Below, one piece after another: positions 33,086-41,249 of a DNA stretch of 64,000 bases. The notes under the pieces were generated by a model, which worked only from the letters and a program-made list of their open reading frames with translations, did not search any database and was not told the origin of the DNA. A program made the translations under genes and the position numbers. Position 1 is the stretch's first letter, and every line of letters begins with the position of its first letter. Origin of the DNA: DASUPK01 sp963843085 (GTDB taxonomy: Bacteria > Actinomycetota > Thermoleophilia > Solirubrobacterales > 70-9); contig CAWJJG010000006.1 of NCBI GenBank assembly GCA_963843085.1, forward strand, positions 1 through 64,000. The letters run 5' to 3'.

Positions 33086-33648
33086 GCGAAGGCGCCGCCT
33101 CGGGCGGGCTGGAGGAGCTGCGGCGCCTCGATGCGGCCGTTTACGCGGCGATCGCCAATACGGACACCCCCGTGCTCGACCATTTCTTCAGCCGCCTCTC
33201 GAGTGCCGCCGACTATTCGAAGCTCTCGATCGCGGGCGCCGTCGCACTGGCGCTCGGCGCAGGCCCGAACGGCCGGCGGGCGGCGGTTCGAGGCATGGCG
33301 GCCGTCGCCGTGACCGCTGCCGTCGTCAACCTGGTCATCAAGCCGGTGTCCCGCCGTGCGCGGCCCGACCGGGAGGAGGCCTCGGTCCCGCTGGGCCGGC
33401 AGGTCGCGATGCCCGGATCCCATTCGTTCCCCTCGGGGCATACGGCGGCGGCGTTCGCGTTCGCAACCGGGGCGGGGCGGGCGCTTCCCTGGACGACGCC
33501 GTCCCTCACCGTCCTCGCGACGCTGGTGGGGTACTCGCGGGTCCACACCGGTGTGCACTATCCCCTTGACGTGATCGCCGGCGCCCTCTGCGGGGTGGCA
33601 CTGGCCACGGTCAGCGACCGCGCAGTCGATTTCATCTCATTGGGGTGA
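33082..33648 (+). CDS. PAP2-family phosphatase
   Basis: A 188-residue membrane phosphatase. The three PAP2 motifs are intact: K87 to R94-P95 (KPVSRRARP), PSGH at 117-120, and SRVHTGVHYPLD at 152-163 with catalytic His 159 and Asp 163. It would dephosphorylate phosphatidate or an isoprenyl pyrophosphate on the outer face. Together with the upstream lipid kinase it could run a phosphorylation cycle. GTG 33082 overlaps the amphi-Trp stop. Confidence 0.88.
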   Translation: MSEGAASGGLEELRRLDAAVYAAIANTDTPVLDHFFSRLSSAADYSKLSIAGAVALALGAGPNGRRAAVRGMAAVAVTAAVVNLVIKPVSRRARPDREEASVPLGRQVAMPGSHSFPSGHTAAAFAFATGAGRALPWTTPSLTVLATLVGYSRVHTGVHYPLDVIAGALCGVALATVSDRAVDFISLG

Positions 33649-33704
33649 ACCTCCGGGGCCGATCGTCCCCGACCATCCGTGTCCATCCAAGGAAGGAGCT
33701 TCAA

Positions 33705-33866
33705 TTGCTGTGGGCTGGACTCGGAATCGTGTATTTCATCCTGCTGGTCACCCTCGGGATCATGTCGATCCGCAAGGGCCACTGGGTCATGTTCCTGCTG
33801 GGCATCCCGGTCCCGCTGTTCTGGCTGATCGGGGCGATGATGCCCCCGCGCGGCGCGGCAGCCTGA
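33705..33866 (+). CDS. Small two-helix membrane protein
   Basis: A 53-residue protein with two hydrophobic segments (about 2-20 and 26-45) separated by a short basic turn (RKGH). The start is TTG 33705 because GGAAGGAG lies about 8 bases upstream; the open frame before it (to 33645) reads through the PAP2 stop region and has no domain character. Likely the last gene of the operon. Confidence 0.55.
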   Translation: MLWAGLGIVYFILLVTLGIMSIRKGHWVMFLLGIPVPLFWLIGAMMPPRGAAA

Positions 33867-33884
33867 TCCAACCCAGCGGCCGGG

Positions 33885-34580
33885 TCAGAGCAGCTCGATC
33901 GTGCCCTTCATGATCAGGAGGGCTCCGATCACGAGCGCTCCTCGGAAGGAGAGCATCTTGGAGTGGCGGTTGAACCAGGCCTTGAACCGGTTGACCGCGT
34001 CCGGGGTCCACTCGGGCGCAAACGTGAAGGCGAGCAGAGGCAGCTCGATCAGCGCGAGCATGATCACGTTGAAGCCGAGAACCATCGCGACCGTGGCCGC
34101 CACGCTCGCGTTCTTGTCGGCGATGTGGCCCAGGCCGATGATGTAGGAGGCGCCGGGAAGGGTCAGCAGGGCACCGATGACGAATGTCGTCTTCGCTGTG
34201 CCCTCACTGAGCTTCCGCTGCCACTTCGGTGGTCCCTTGTCCCTCTTCTTCTCCTCGCGCCGGCGGCGGCGCTCGGCGAGGCGACCGGTCTCCTTGGGAA
34301 CGTGGCTGGGGCGGATCAGATAGGCGACCAGGAGCAGCAGGCCACCGAGCGTGAGATCCATGGCCGGGCTGAGCGTTGACTGCGCTGTGCTGGTCGCTCC
34401 CGACGATCCGTCGACGGCGAAGACGATGATCATGCCCAGGGTGACGCTGGTCATCACGGCGCCGCACAGGTATCCCAGCAGCAGGCGCTTCGGATGGTCG
34501 AGCAACAACATCACGGTGGTCGCTCCCAGCAGGGTCGGGTTGAACGCAGCCGTGAACGCCCAAAAGATGATGGTGTCCAT
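33885..34580 (-). CDS. GAP/Sap family membrane protein (sulfolipid-addressing-like)
   Basis: A 231-residue polytopic protein with about six hydrophobic segments and a charged cytoplasmic loop (RRRRREEKKRDKG, about 105-117). NPTLLGATTVMLL near the start and the AxxYIIGLGHI segment resemble the GAP (Sap, SfLAP) family, related to the LysE exporter fold. In mycobacteria such a protein helps place a sulfolipid; the substrate here is unknown. It begins 2 bases after the stop of the ClC gene, so the two form an operon. Confidence 0.75.
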   Translation of the reverse strand: MDTIIFWAFTAAFNPTLLGATTVMLLLDHPKRLLLGYLCGAVMTSVTLGMIIVFAVDGSSGATSTAQSTLSPAMDLTLGGLLLLVAYLIRPSHVPKETGRLAERRRRREEKKRDKGPPKWQRKLSEGTAKTTFVIGALLTLPGASYIIGLGHIADKNASVAATVAMVLGFNVIMLALIELPLLAFTFAPEWTPDAVNRFKAWFNRHSKMLSFRGALVIGALLIMKGTIELL

Positions 34581-34581
34581 C

Positions 34582-35946
34582 TCAGCCCGCCGTTGCCGGA
34601 TCGGGGGTTGTCACCCGCACGTCGAGTGCCTGGACAGTCAGATAGGCGACCACCACTCCCAGGATGATCAGCGGGCCTGAGCCGAGGCCGGTGTGCACGG
34701 TGAAGAGCGTGGCAAGGACGACGGCGGACAGCGGCAACCTGAGCACCGCGACCACGGCTGCCCCAAGGCCCACCGCGACGGCGGGCGTCGTCTCGAAGCC
34801 GGGCAGCTGGGCCGCCATCAGCCCGGCGGCCGCCCCGAGGAACATCGCCGGAAAGGTCGGGCCGCCACGGAAGGTGCCGAGGGAGATGCCGTAGGCGAGG
34901 CCCTTGAAGGCGATCAGGAGGGCGAGGGCCGACAGGGACCAGGCGCCCGGGTTGTCCACCAGCGGACCGATCGCGTCCTGACCCGAGAAGAGAACCTGGT
35001 TGACGCCGTGGTCGGCCGTCTGATGGAAGGCGACTCCAAGACCCGCAACGAGCAGCCCGACGATGGGAAGCACGATGAACGGTCTGGGAGTCGCGATGCG
35101 CTGGGCCTCTCGCGCAAGGCGAAAGATCACGAAGGTGACCAGGGCGATCGCGGCGGCCAGCGGGATCGTCCAGAGGAAGTCGACGAAGTCCGGTCGGGCG
35201 AAGGCGGGCAGATGGAGGGGGCTGAGCGAGATGTCCGCGGTGCTGAGCCCCGTCAACGATCCCATTCCGATCGAGACAAGCGACCCGATGCCGGCCGCGA
35301 GCAGGCCCGGGAGCAACACCAGCGGCATGCGCGATCCCCCCAGCCCTGCGGCCTCAATCAGGATTACCGCCGCGATGATCGGGGATCCGAAGAGGAACGA
35401 GAGGGCGGCGAAGGTCGCGGAGGTGGCGAGCAGCGTGCCGAGCTCCGGCGGCGCGTCGGGCCGGATCGCGCGCACCATGAGAAATCCAAGCCCGCCCCCG
35501 AGCGCGATCAGGGGGGCCTCGGGGCCGACCACCAGACCGAGTCCGATCGAGGCGAGGGCCGCAAGCAGGACGCCCGGGAGGTCAACCGGCTGGGTGGGGG
35601 AGGCCTTCAGGCCCTCTGCGGGGATGTGCCCTCCCTTGCCGGGCAGCCGGGCGATGGCGAACGCAGTGATCACGCCGGCGATGGCGAGCACCGGGAAGTA
35701 CCACCAGAGAGGCGCCCCATGGTCGTAGCCGAGGTCGTGCGGGATATCGGTGAACACCCAGCGCTGCAGATAGAAGATGAGCTCGAGGAAGCACCAGGCG
35801 ACCAGCGACGCGATCACGCCCACGATTGCAGCGAGAACGAGCACGGCGACGAAGGACCTGCTGCGGAGCGTCGAGGCGGGATCCGGCCCGGCCGGCTCGT
35901 CAACCACGCCGGTGATCCAATCATCCGGCGCGGCTGGGGTCATCAC
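34582..35946 (-). CDS. ClC-family chloride channel/antiporter
   Basis: A 454-residue ClC protein. GPEAP (141-145) holds the gating Glu at 143 in the position of GREGP. The late motif GGPTFPAMFLG is present. The early selectivity motif is GKGGHIP (103-109) rather than GSGIP, so the conserved Ser is not obvious. Ten or more hydrophobic helices. E143 suggests a Cl-/H+ antiporter; acid resistance would fit the glutamate decarboxylase gene 5 kb away (inference only). Confidence 0.85.
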   Translation of the reverse strand: MMTPAAPDDWITGVVDEPAGPDPASTLRSRSFVAVLVLAAIVGVIASLVAWCFLELIFYLQRWVFTDIPHDLGYDHGAPLWWYFPVLAIAGVITAFAIARLPGKGGHIPAEGLKASPTQPVDLPGVLLAALASIGLGLVVGPEAPLIALGGGLGFLMVRAIRPDAPPELGTLLATSATFAALSFLFGSPIIAAVILIEAAGLGGSRMPLVLLPGLLAAGIGSLVSIGMGSLTGLSTADISLSPLHLPAFARPDFVDFLWTIPLAAAIALVTFVIFRLAREAQRIATPRPFIVLPIVGLLVAGLGVAFHQTADHGVNQVLFSGQDAIGPLVDNPGAWSLSALALLIAFKGLAYGISLGTFRGGPTFPAMFLGAAAGLMAAQLPGFETTPAVAVGLGAAVVAVLRLPLSAVVLATLFTVHTGLGSGPLIILGVVVAYLTVQALDVRVTTPDPATAG

Positions 35947-36153
35947 CCGAACGGGATGATGCCGCCGCGCCGGAGGCCTGCGTAGTCACTACTGAGGAGG
36001 GTCAGCGGATTTTCCCGGTCATCGCGCTTCGCCAGGGGAGTAGGGTGGATCACAAGCCGCGCAAGAAGCGCGCAGGAGACCGGAAGGAACTGCCTGTGCG
36101 TGTCCTGCCGAGGATCGTGTTAGGGGAATGACTTCGAAATCCGGGATGGTGAC

Positions 36154-38286
36154 GTGGCATCGCTGACGCATGACCGCACCGCGCCGGACGTCCCCCTCCC
36201 GGACCACCGCGCTGTGATCCCGCGGCCCCAGCTCGTGACCCGGCTCCGCGAGGCGAACGGTTACCCCCTCGTGCTCATCACGGCCCCGGCCGGATATGCG
36301 AAGAGCACTCTGCTGTCGCAGTGGGCGGAGGAGGACGAGCGGCGATTTGCTCTGATCACTCTCGAGTCAGGAGACGACCGGCCATCGCGCCTGCTGAATC
36401 GCCTGGTCCAGACGCTCGATTCCGTGAGCTCTCGGGGACGCCCCTTCGTCGTCGGGATCGACGAGGCGGACGCGCTTCGCAGCAAGGGCGCCCTGGCTGC
36501 GCTGGCCAACTCGATCGCGTCGCTACCCCCGGAAGGCCAGATCGCCCTCGTCTCCCGCCGTGAGCTCGTTCTGCCTCTGGGCCGAATGCGCGCCCATCGC
36601 CGGGTCTTTGAGCTCACCCGGCGCGACCTGGCGATGAGCAGGACCGAGAGCGAGCGGCTGCTCGAGGCGATCGGGCTTCGCCTCACCGCGGACGATGTCG
36701 GGACGCTCTACGAGCGGACGGAGGGCTGGCCGGCGGCGCTTTACCTGGCGGGGCTGGCGCTTGGAGATGAGCAAGGCGCTCACCCCGATGTGACCGAGTT
36801 CGGCGGAGATGACCGGTTCGTGGCCGACTACATGCGGGACGAGTTCCTCGCGGGCATTTCGATCACCCGGCTCAGATTTCTGATGCGCACCTCGATCCTC
36901 GAGGACCTCGCAGGCAAGATCTGCGACGACGTTCTCGAGCGAACCGGATCCGGCAGGGTCCTGCGTGAGCTGGCCCGGTCCAAGCTTCCACTGGAGCCGC
37001 TCGACCACGCCGACGGGACCTATCGCTACCACCCGCTCTTCAAGCAGACGCTGGCCGCGGAGCTCCACCGCCGGGAGCCCGAGCTCGAACCCAAGCTCCA
37101 TCGCCGCGCCAGCGACTGGTACGTGGAGCACGAGTGCTTCGAGCAGGCGATAGATCACGCGGCCGCCGCCGGGGATGACAAGCGCGCCGCCGAGTTGATC
37201 TGGGCGCGAGTTGCGCCGCACCTCGCCGAGGGCCACCGCGACGACCTGCGTCGTTGGCTTGATCGCTTCAGCGACAGGAAGATCGCAGGCTCCGCTCAGC
37301 TCGCCCTCGCGACGGCGCACGTCTATCTGGCGCTTGGGGATGGAGACCTCGCCGCACACTGGTCATCGGTCGCCCGGGAGGCATTCGACGACGCCGCGAT
37401 GGACGACGCAGACCTCGAGGCCGACCTGCTCATCCTGAGGGCAACGCTGCCGGCTCACGGCATCGAGCAGATGGGAGTTGACGCGATCCAGGCCGGGGAG
37501 CTCCATCCTCCCGAGAGCCCTTGGCGAGCGATGTCGTACTTCTACGCCGGCGCCAGCCGGCACCTCGGGGACGACATCGGGGGGGCACGTGAGCTGCTCG
37601 AGGAGGGGGCGCGGAAGGGATCGGCCACCGCCCCGATAGCGCAGGTCTTCTGTCTCGTCCAGCTGACCTTTCTCCATATGGAGAGGGGCGACCTGGAGGA
37701 CGCGCTCCGGGTCGTTGCTCAGGCCAGGGAGCAGCTGGAGCGGTTCCAGCTCGGCGAGTACCCGATTCTCGCCTTCTTCTTCGTCGCATCCGCCCTTGCT
37801 CGCGCGCACGACGGGCGCATCGAGCAGGCCGCGGCCGACAGCAACCGCGCCAGGAAGATGCTCGAGGGCCTGGATGGCTTCCCCGACTGGTACCAGGGCG
37901 AAGCACGGATCTACCTGGCTCGCGCCTGCCTGCTCCTGGACGATCTCCCGGCGGCCACCGAGTTGCTCGCCCAGGCCGCCGAGTTCACCAACCGGCTCGA
38001 CGATGCGCCGGCGCTCAGTCGCTGGCTCTCGGGGGCGGAATCGGCGGCCGCCGCCATGGCCGGCGGGGGGGATCGGTCGGAACTGACCCCGGCGGAGCTC
38101 AGGACGCTTCGATTCCTGCCGAGCCACCTCTCGTTCCGCGAGATCGCCGAGCAGAGCTTCGTATCGGCCAACACCGTGAAGACGCAGGCGCAGGCCATCT
38201 ATCGGAAGCTCGGTGCCACGTCCCGGGGGGAGGCGGTCGAGCGGGCGCGCGATCGGGGTCTGCTCCAGGATGTGTCCCATGGCTGA
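36154..38286 (+). CDS. MalT-like ATP-binding LuxR regulator
   Basis: A 710-residue LuxR-family transcription activator. Region 20-250 is a STAND-type NTPase: P-loop APAGYAKSTL (44-53; Ala in place of the usual Gly before Lys 50), Walker B VVGIDEAD. A helical TPR-like region follows (about 330-620). The C-terminal HTH (about 645-705) reads LTPAELRTLRFLPSHLS...SANTVKTQAQAIYRKLGATSR. MalT-type proteins integrate an inducer and ATP; the ligand is unknown. GTG 36154. The next gene starts within its last codons. Confidence 0.85.
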   Translation: MASLTHDRTAPDVPLPDHRAVIPRPQLVTRLREANGYPLVLITAPAGYAKSTLLSQWAEEDERRFALITLESGDDRPSRLLNRLVQTLDSVSSRGRPFVVGIDEADALRSKGALAALANSIASLPPEGQIALVSRRELVLPLGRMRAHRRVFELTRRDLAMSRTESERLLEAIGLRLTADDVGTLYERTEGWPAALYLAGLALGDEQGAHPDVTEFGGDDRFVADYMRDEFLAGISITRLRFLMRTSILEDLAGKICDDVLERTGSGRVLRELARSKLPLEPLDHADGTYRYHPLFKQTLAAELHRREPELEPKLHRRASDWYVEHECFEQAIDHAAAAGDDKRAAELIWARVAPHLAEGHRDDLRRWLDRFSDRKIAGSAQLALATAHVYLALGDGDLAAHWSSVAREAFDDAAMDDADLEADLLILRATLPAHGIEQMGVDAIQAGELHPPESPWRAMSYFYAGASRHLGDDIGGARELLEEGARKGSATAPIAQVFCLVQLTFLHMERGDLEDALRVVAQAREQLERFQLGEYPILAFFFVASALARAHDGRIEQAAADSNRARKMLEGLDGFPDWYQGEARIYLARACLLLDDLPAATELLAQAAEFTNRLDDAPALSRWLSGAESAAAAMAGGGDRSELTPAELRTLRFLPSHLSFREIAEQSFVSANTVKTQAQAIYRKLGATSRGEAVERARDRGLLQDVSHG

Positions 38287-39670
38287 TCCCTTGACCACCG
38301 GAGAGAGCGAGGCGAAGGGGAAGGCGTCGCGTCGCAAGACCCCCCGGTCGTCGCTCGGAGACTGGGAGCCATCCGGCAAGCGCACCGACCCGGTCAAGGT
38401 CCTCGAAGTCCAGGACAAGACCCGCGTCAAGGAGCTCGTCCCGATCAGGCACGGGCGGATGGGAGCGTCGGCGTTCACCTTCTACCGGGGCGCGGCGGGG
38501 ATCATGGCCGCCGACCTCGCCGCCTCTCCCCGGACTGACCTCGATGTCCAGCTCTGCGGCGACGCCCACCTCTCCAACTTCGGCGTCTTCGCCGCGCCGG
38601 ACCGGCGCCTGATCTTCGACATCAACGACTTCGACGAGACCCATCCGGGCCCGTTCGAATGGGACGTCAAGCGGCTGGTCGCCAGCTTCGCGATCGGCGG
38701 CCGGGATCTCGGCTTCAAGGAGCGTCACCGGCGCGCCGCGGTCTCGGCGGTGGCGGCCGAGTACCGGGAGGAGATGCGCCGGCTCGCCTCGATGCGCACT
38801 CTCGACGTCTGGTACCAGCGCCTCGACATCTCGATCCTCGACCAATACCGCTCCAAGGTGAAGCGGCAGGCGGCGAAGAACTACGACAAGAACATCGCGA
38901 AGGCGGAGAGCAAGAACAGCCTCCGGGCGTTCGCCAAGCTCACACAGTCAGTCGACGGCGAGCTGCGCATCGTCAGCGACCCGCCCCTGATCACGCCTGT
39001 CGAGGAGGTCTTCAAGGGCGCCAAGTCTGATGAGATCGAACGGCGCCTGCTCGAGCTGATCGGTCAGTACCGCAAGACGCTCGACGGCGAAGTTCGGCAC
39101 CTCGTCGAGGAATATCGCTATGTCCACGCCGCGAGGAAGGTCGTCGGGGTCGGCAGCGTCGGGACGCGAGCCTGGATCGTGCTGTTCCTCGGCCGCGATT
39201 CGTACGACCCCCTGTTCCTCCAGGTGAAGGAGGCCGAGAACTCCGTCCTCGAGGGTGCCGCCGGCAAGAGCAAGTTCAAGCAGCAGGGCAGGCGGGTCGT
39301 CGAGGGTCAGCGGCTGATGCAGGCCGCCAGCGACATCTTCCTCGGCTGGATTTCCGGCACCGACCCGGACGGCGTGACACGCGATTTCTACGTCCGCCAG
39401 CTCTGGGACGGCAAGGGGTCCGCACAGGTCGAGCGGATGACCCCCGAGACGATGGGCCTCTACGGGAAGCTCTGCGGATGGACGCTGGCCAGGGCCCACG
39501 CCCGGTCAGGCGACCGGGTCGCGATTGCCTCCTATCTCGGCAAGGGGGAGTCCTTCGATCGCGCGATGGCAGATTTCGCCGAGGCCTACGCGGACCAGAA
39601 CGAGAGCGACTTCGAGGAGTTCGAGAGCGCCGTCAAGAAGGGTCGGCTGAAGTCCGTCAGCGGCCTCTGA
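38279..39670 (+). CDS. DUF2252 family protein
   Basis: A 463-residue DUF2252 protein. Marks: FTFYRGAAGIMAADLA, CGDAHLSNFGVFAAPDRRLIFDINDFDET and PFEWDVKRLVAS, which resemble kinase-like (aminoglycoside phosphotransferase fold) active-site elements; the family is uncharacterised. ATG 38279 overlaps the end of the LuxR gene by 8 bases, so the two are translationally linked. Its 3' end overlaps the end of the convergent sigma gene. Confidence 0.83.
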   Translation: MADPLTTGESEAKGKASRRKTPRSSLGDWEPSGKRTDPVKVLEVQDKTRVKELVPIRHGRMGASAFTFYRGAAGIMAADLAASPRTDLDVQLCGDAHLSNFGVFAAPDRRLIFDINDFDETHPGPFEWDVKRLVASFAIGGRDLGFKERHRRAAVSAVAAEYREEMRRLASMRTLDVWYQRLDISILDQYRSKVKRQAAKNYDKNIAKAESKNSLRAFAKLTQSVDGELRIVSDPPLITPVEEVFKGAKSDEIERRLLELIGQYRKTLDGEVRHLVEEYRYVHAARKVVGVGSVGTRAWIVLFLGRDSYDPLFLQVKEAENSVLEGAAGKSKFKQQGRRVVEGQRLMQAASDIFLGWISGTDPDGVTRDFYVRQLWDGKGSAQVERMTPETMGLYGKLCGWTLARAHARSGDRVAIASYLGKGESFDRAMADFAEAYADQNESDFEEFESAVKKGRLKSVSGL

Positions 39671-40823
39671 GGTCAGCCAGCCGCCGCTCGAGGAAGCTGC
39701 GCTCGGCGTCGGAGTGGACCAGCTCGAGCGCGCGCTCGTAGGCATCCCGGGCCTCGTCGGCTCGATCGAGTCGCCGCAGGAGCTCCGCGCGGGTCGCGTG
39801 CAGGTAGTGGTAGCCGTCGAGATCCAGGCCATCCACCAGCGCGAGGGCGGCGTCGCTATTGCCGGACTCGGCTATGGCGGCCGCACGATTGAGCTCCACC
39901 ACCGGTGAGCCGGTCAATCGGGCCAGCTCGCCGTATAGGGCGGCGATCTGCGGCCAGTCCACCTCCTCCTCCGTATGGAGGATGGCGATGGCGGCCTGCA
40001 GCACATACGGGCCACGACCGCCGAGGGCCATGGCCCGGTCGAGGGCCCTCCGGCCCAGGTCGAGCTCCGCGCCGTCCCAGCGCGAGCGGTCCTGGTCGGC
40101 GAGCAGCACCAGCTCGCCGTCCGCGAACCGCGCCTCGCTCCGGGCGTCGTTCGCCAGCATCAGCGCCAGCAGCCCGAAGACCTCCGGCTCATCGGGCATC
40201 AGATCGGCCAGCGCCCGGTCGATGCGGATCGCCTCGGCGGATAGATCCCCGCGGCCGCCGTAGCCCTCGTTGAAGATCAGATAGATCACGGCGAGAACCG
40301 CTGCGAGCCGATCGGGAAGCTGATGGGTGGGGGGTACGCGGAACGGGATTCCCGCGGCCTCGATCTTGTGCTTCGCCCGGACCAGCCGCTTGGCCATCGT
40401 CTCCCTCGGGACGAGGAAGGCGCGGGCGATCTCCTCGGTGGTCAGCCCTCCGAGCGTCCGGAGGGTCAGCGCGACCTGGCCTTCGAGCGCGAGTGCCGGA
40501 TGGCAGCAGGTGAAGAGCAGCTCGAGGCGCTCGTCGGGGATCGCCGTCTCATCCATTTCGATCTCCGTCGGCTCGGGAAGGTCGAGCAGCTTCGTCTTCT
40601 CGGCGAGGGTGCGGTCCCGCCGGATCCGGTCGATCGCCCGGTTTCGCGCGGTCGTCACGAGCCAGGCCCTCGGGTTGTCGGGGGTCCCCTCCCGGGGCCA
40701 GCGCTCGGCGGCAATCGCGAAGGCCTCCTGAGCGGCCTCCTCGGCGAGCTCGAAGCTGCCGAGGAAGCCGATCAGGCTGGCGAGGACGCGGCCCCATTCG
40801 TCTCGGAAGACCTGCTCGAGGAT
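39657..40823 (-). CDS. ECF42-type RNA polymerase sigma factor with C-terminal TPR-like extension
   Basis: About 389 residues. Sigma region 2 (LEQVFRDEWGRVLASLIGF, ELAEEAAQEAF, WLVTTARNRAIDRIRRDR) and region 4 (LTTEEIARAFLVPRETMAKRLVRAK) are followed by a long helical extension (LNRAAAIAESGNSDAALALVDG), as in ECF42 factors that pair with DGPF proteins. The first standard start codon is GTG 40658, which would remove half of region 2. The frame is open up to a TGA at 40914-40916 with no ATG, GTG or TTG. AUC at 40821-40823, with GGGGAG 6 bases upstream, is the best-placed start. Alternatively the gene is fused to the upstream DGPF gene by a frameshift. Confidence 0.75.
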   Translation of the reverse strand: MLEQVFRDEWGRVLASLIGFLGSFELAEEAAQEAFAIAAERWPREGTPDNPRAWLVTTARNRAIDRIRRDRTLAEKTKLLDLPEPTEIEMDETAIPDERLELLFTCCHPALALEGQVALTLRTLGGLTTEEIARAFLVPRETMAKRLVRAKHKIEAAGIPFRVPPTHQLPDRLAAVLAVIYLIFNEGYGGRGDLSAEAIRIDRALADLMPDEPEVFGLLALMLANDARSEARFADGELVLLADQDRSRWDGAELDLGRRALDRAMALGGRGPYVLQAAIAILHTEEEVDWPQIAALYGELARLTGSPVVELNRAAAIAESGNSDAALALVDGLDLDGYHYLHATRAELLRRLDRADEARDAYERALELVHSDAERSFLERRLADLRGR

Positions 40824-40825
40824 CG

Positions 40826-41185
40826 CTAGCTCCCCACGACGGGCCGGATCTCGATTCCACCGCCCAGACGGGCCGCCGGAATCTTCGATGCGAGCTCGAT
40901 CGCGCGGTCGAGGTCATCGGCCTCGTAGGTGAGCCAGCCGCCGAGCGCCTCCTTGACGGACACGAACGGTCCGTCGGTGGTCAGTGTCTTGCCGTCCTGC
41001 ACGCGGACGGTGGTCGCGATCTCCGGAGAGTCGAGTCGCGTGTCGTTCGGCGTGACCCCCGGCGTCTCGTTGAGCGCCTGGTAGTCCGCGTACACCTGCT
41101 TCTGCTCGTCCTCGGAGAGCTCGTTCCAGGCGTCGCTCCCCGGGGTGGGGGTGCTCCCCTGATGAATCAGCAGCACGTACTTCAT
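40826..41185 (-). CDS. YCII-related DGPF-domain protein
   Basis: A 119-residue YCII/DGPF protein: MKYVLLIHQG at the start, TTDGPFVSVKEALGGW with DGPF at 71-74, and a GGGIEIRPV end. Such proteins are linked to ECF42 sigma genes and are thought to take part in their regulation. AAGGAGGAAGCC precedes ATG 41185. The stop TAG (40826-40828) lies 2 bases before the proposed sigma start codon; a GGGG run (complement of 40832-40835) precedes it. Confidence 0.88.
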   Translation of the reverse strand: MKYVLLIHQGSTPTPGSDAWNELSEDEQKQVYADYQALNETPGVTPNDTRLDSPEIATTVRVQDGKTLTTDGPFVSVKEALGGWLTYEADDLDRAIELASKIPAARLGGGIEIRPVVGS

Positions 41186-41249
41186 GGCTTCCTCCTTGTT
41201 GAGAGTGTCGCCTCGGAGACGAACGGAGGATCGCGGAATGGACAGCCCG

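Noticed and set aside
40658..40660. GTG as the sigma factor start
   Set aside because: It would delete most of sigma region 2, which is clearly encoded upstream in the same frame.
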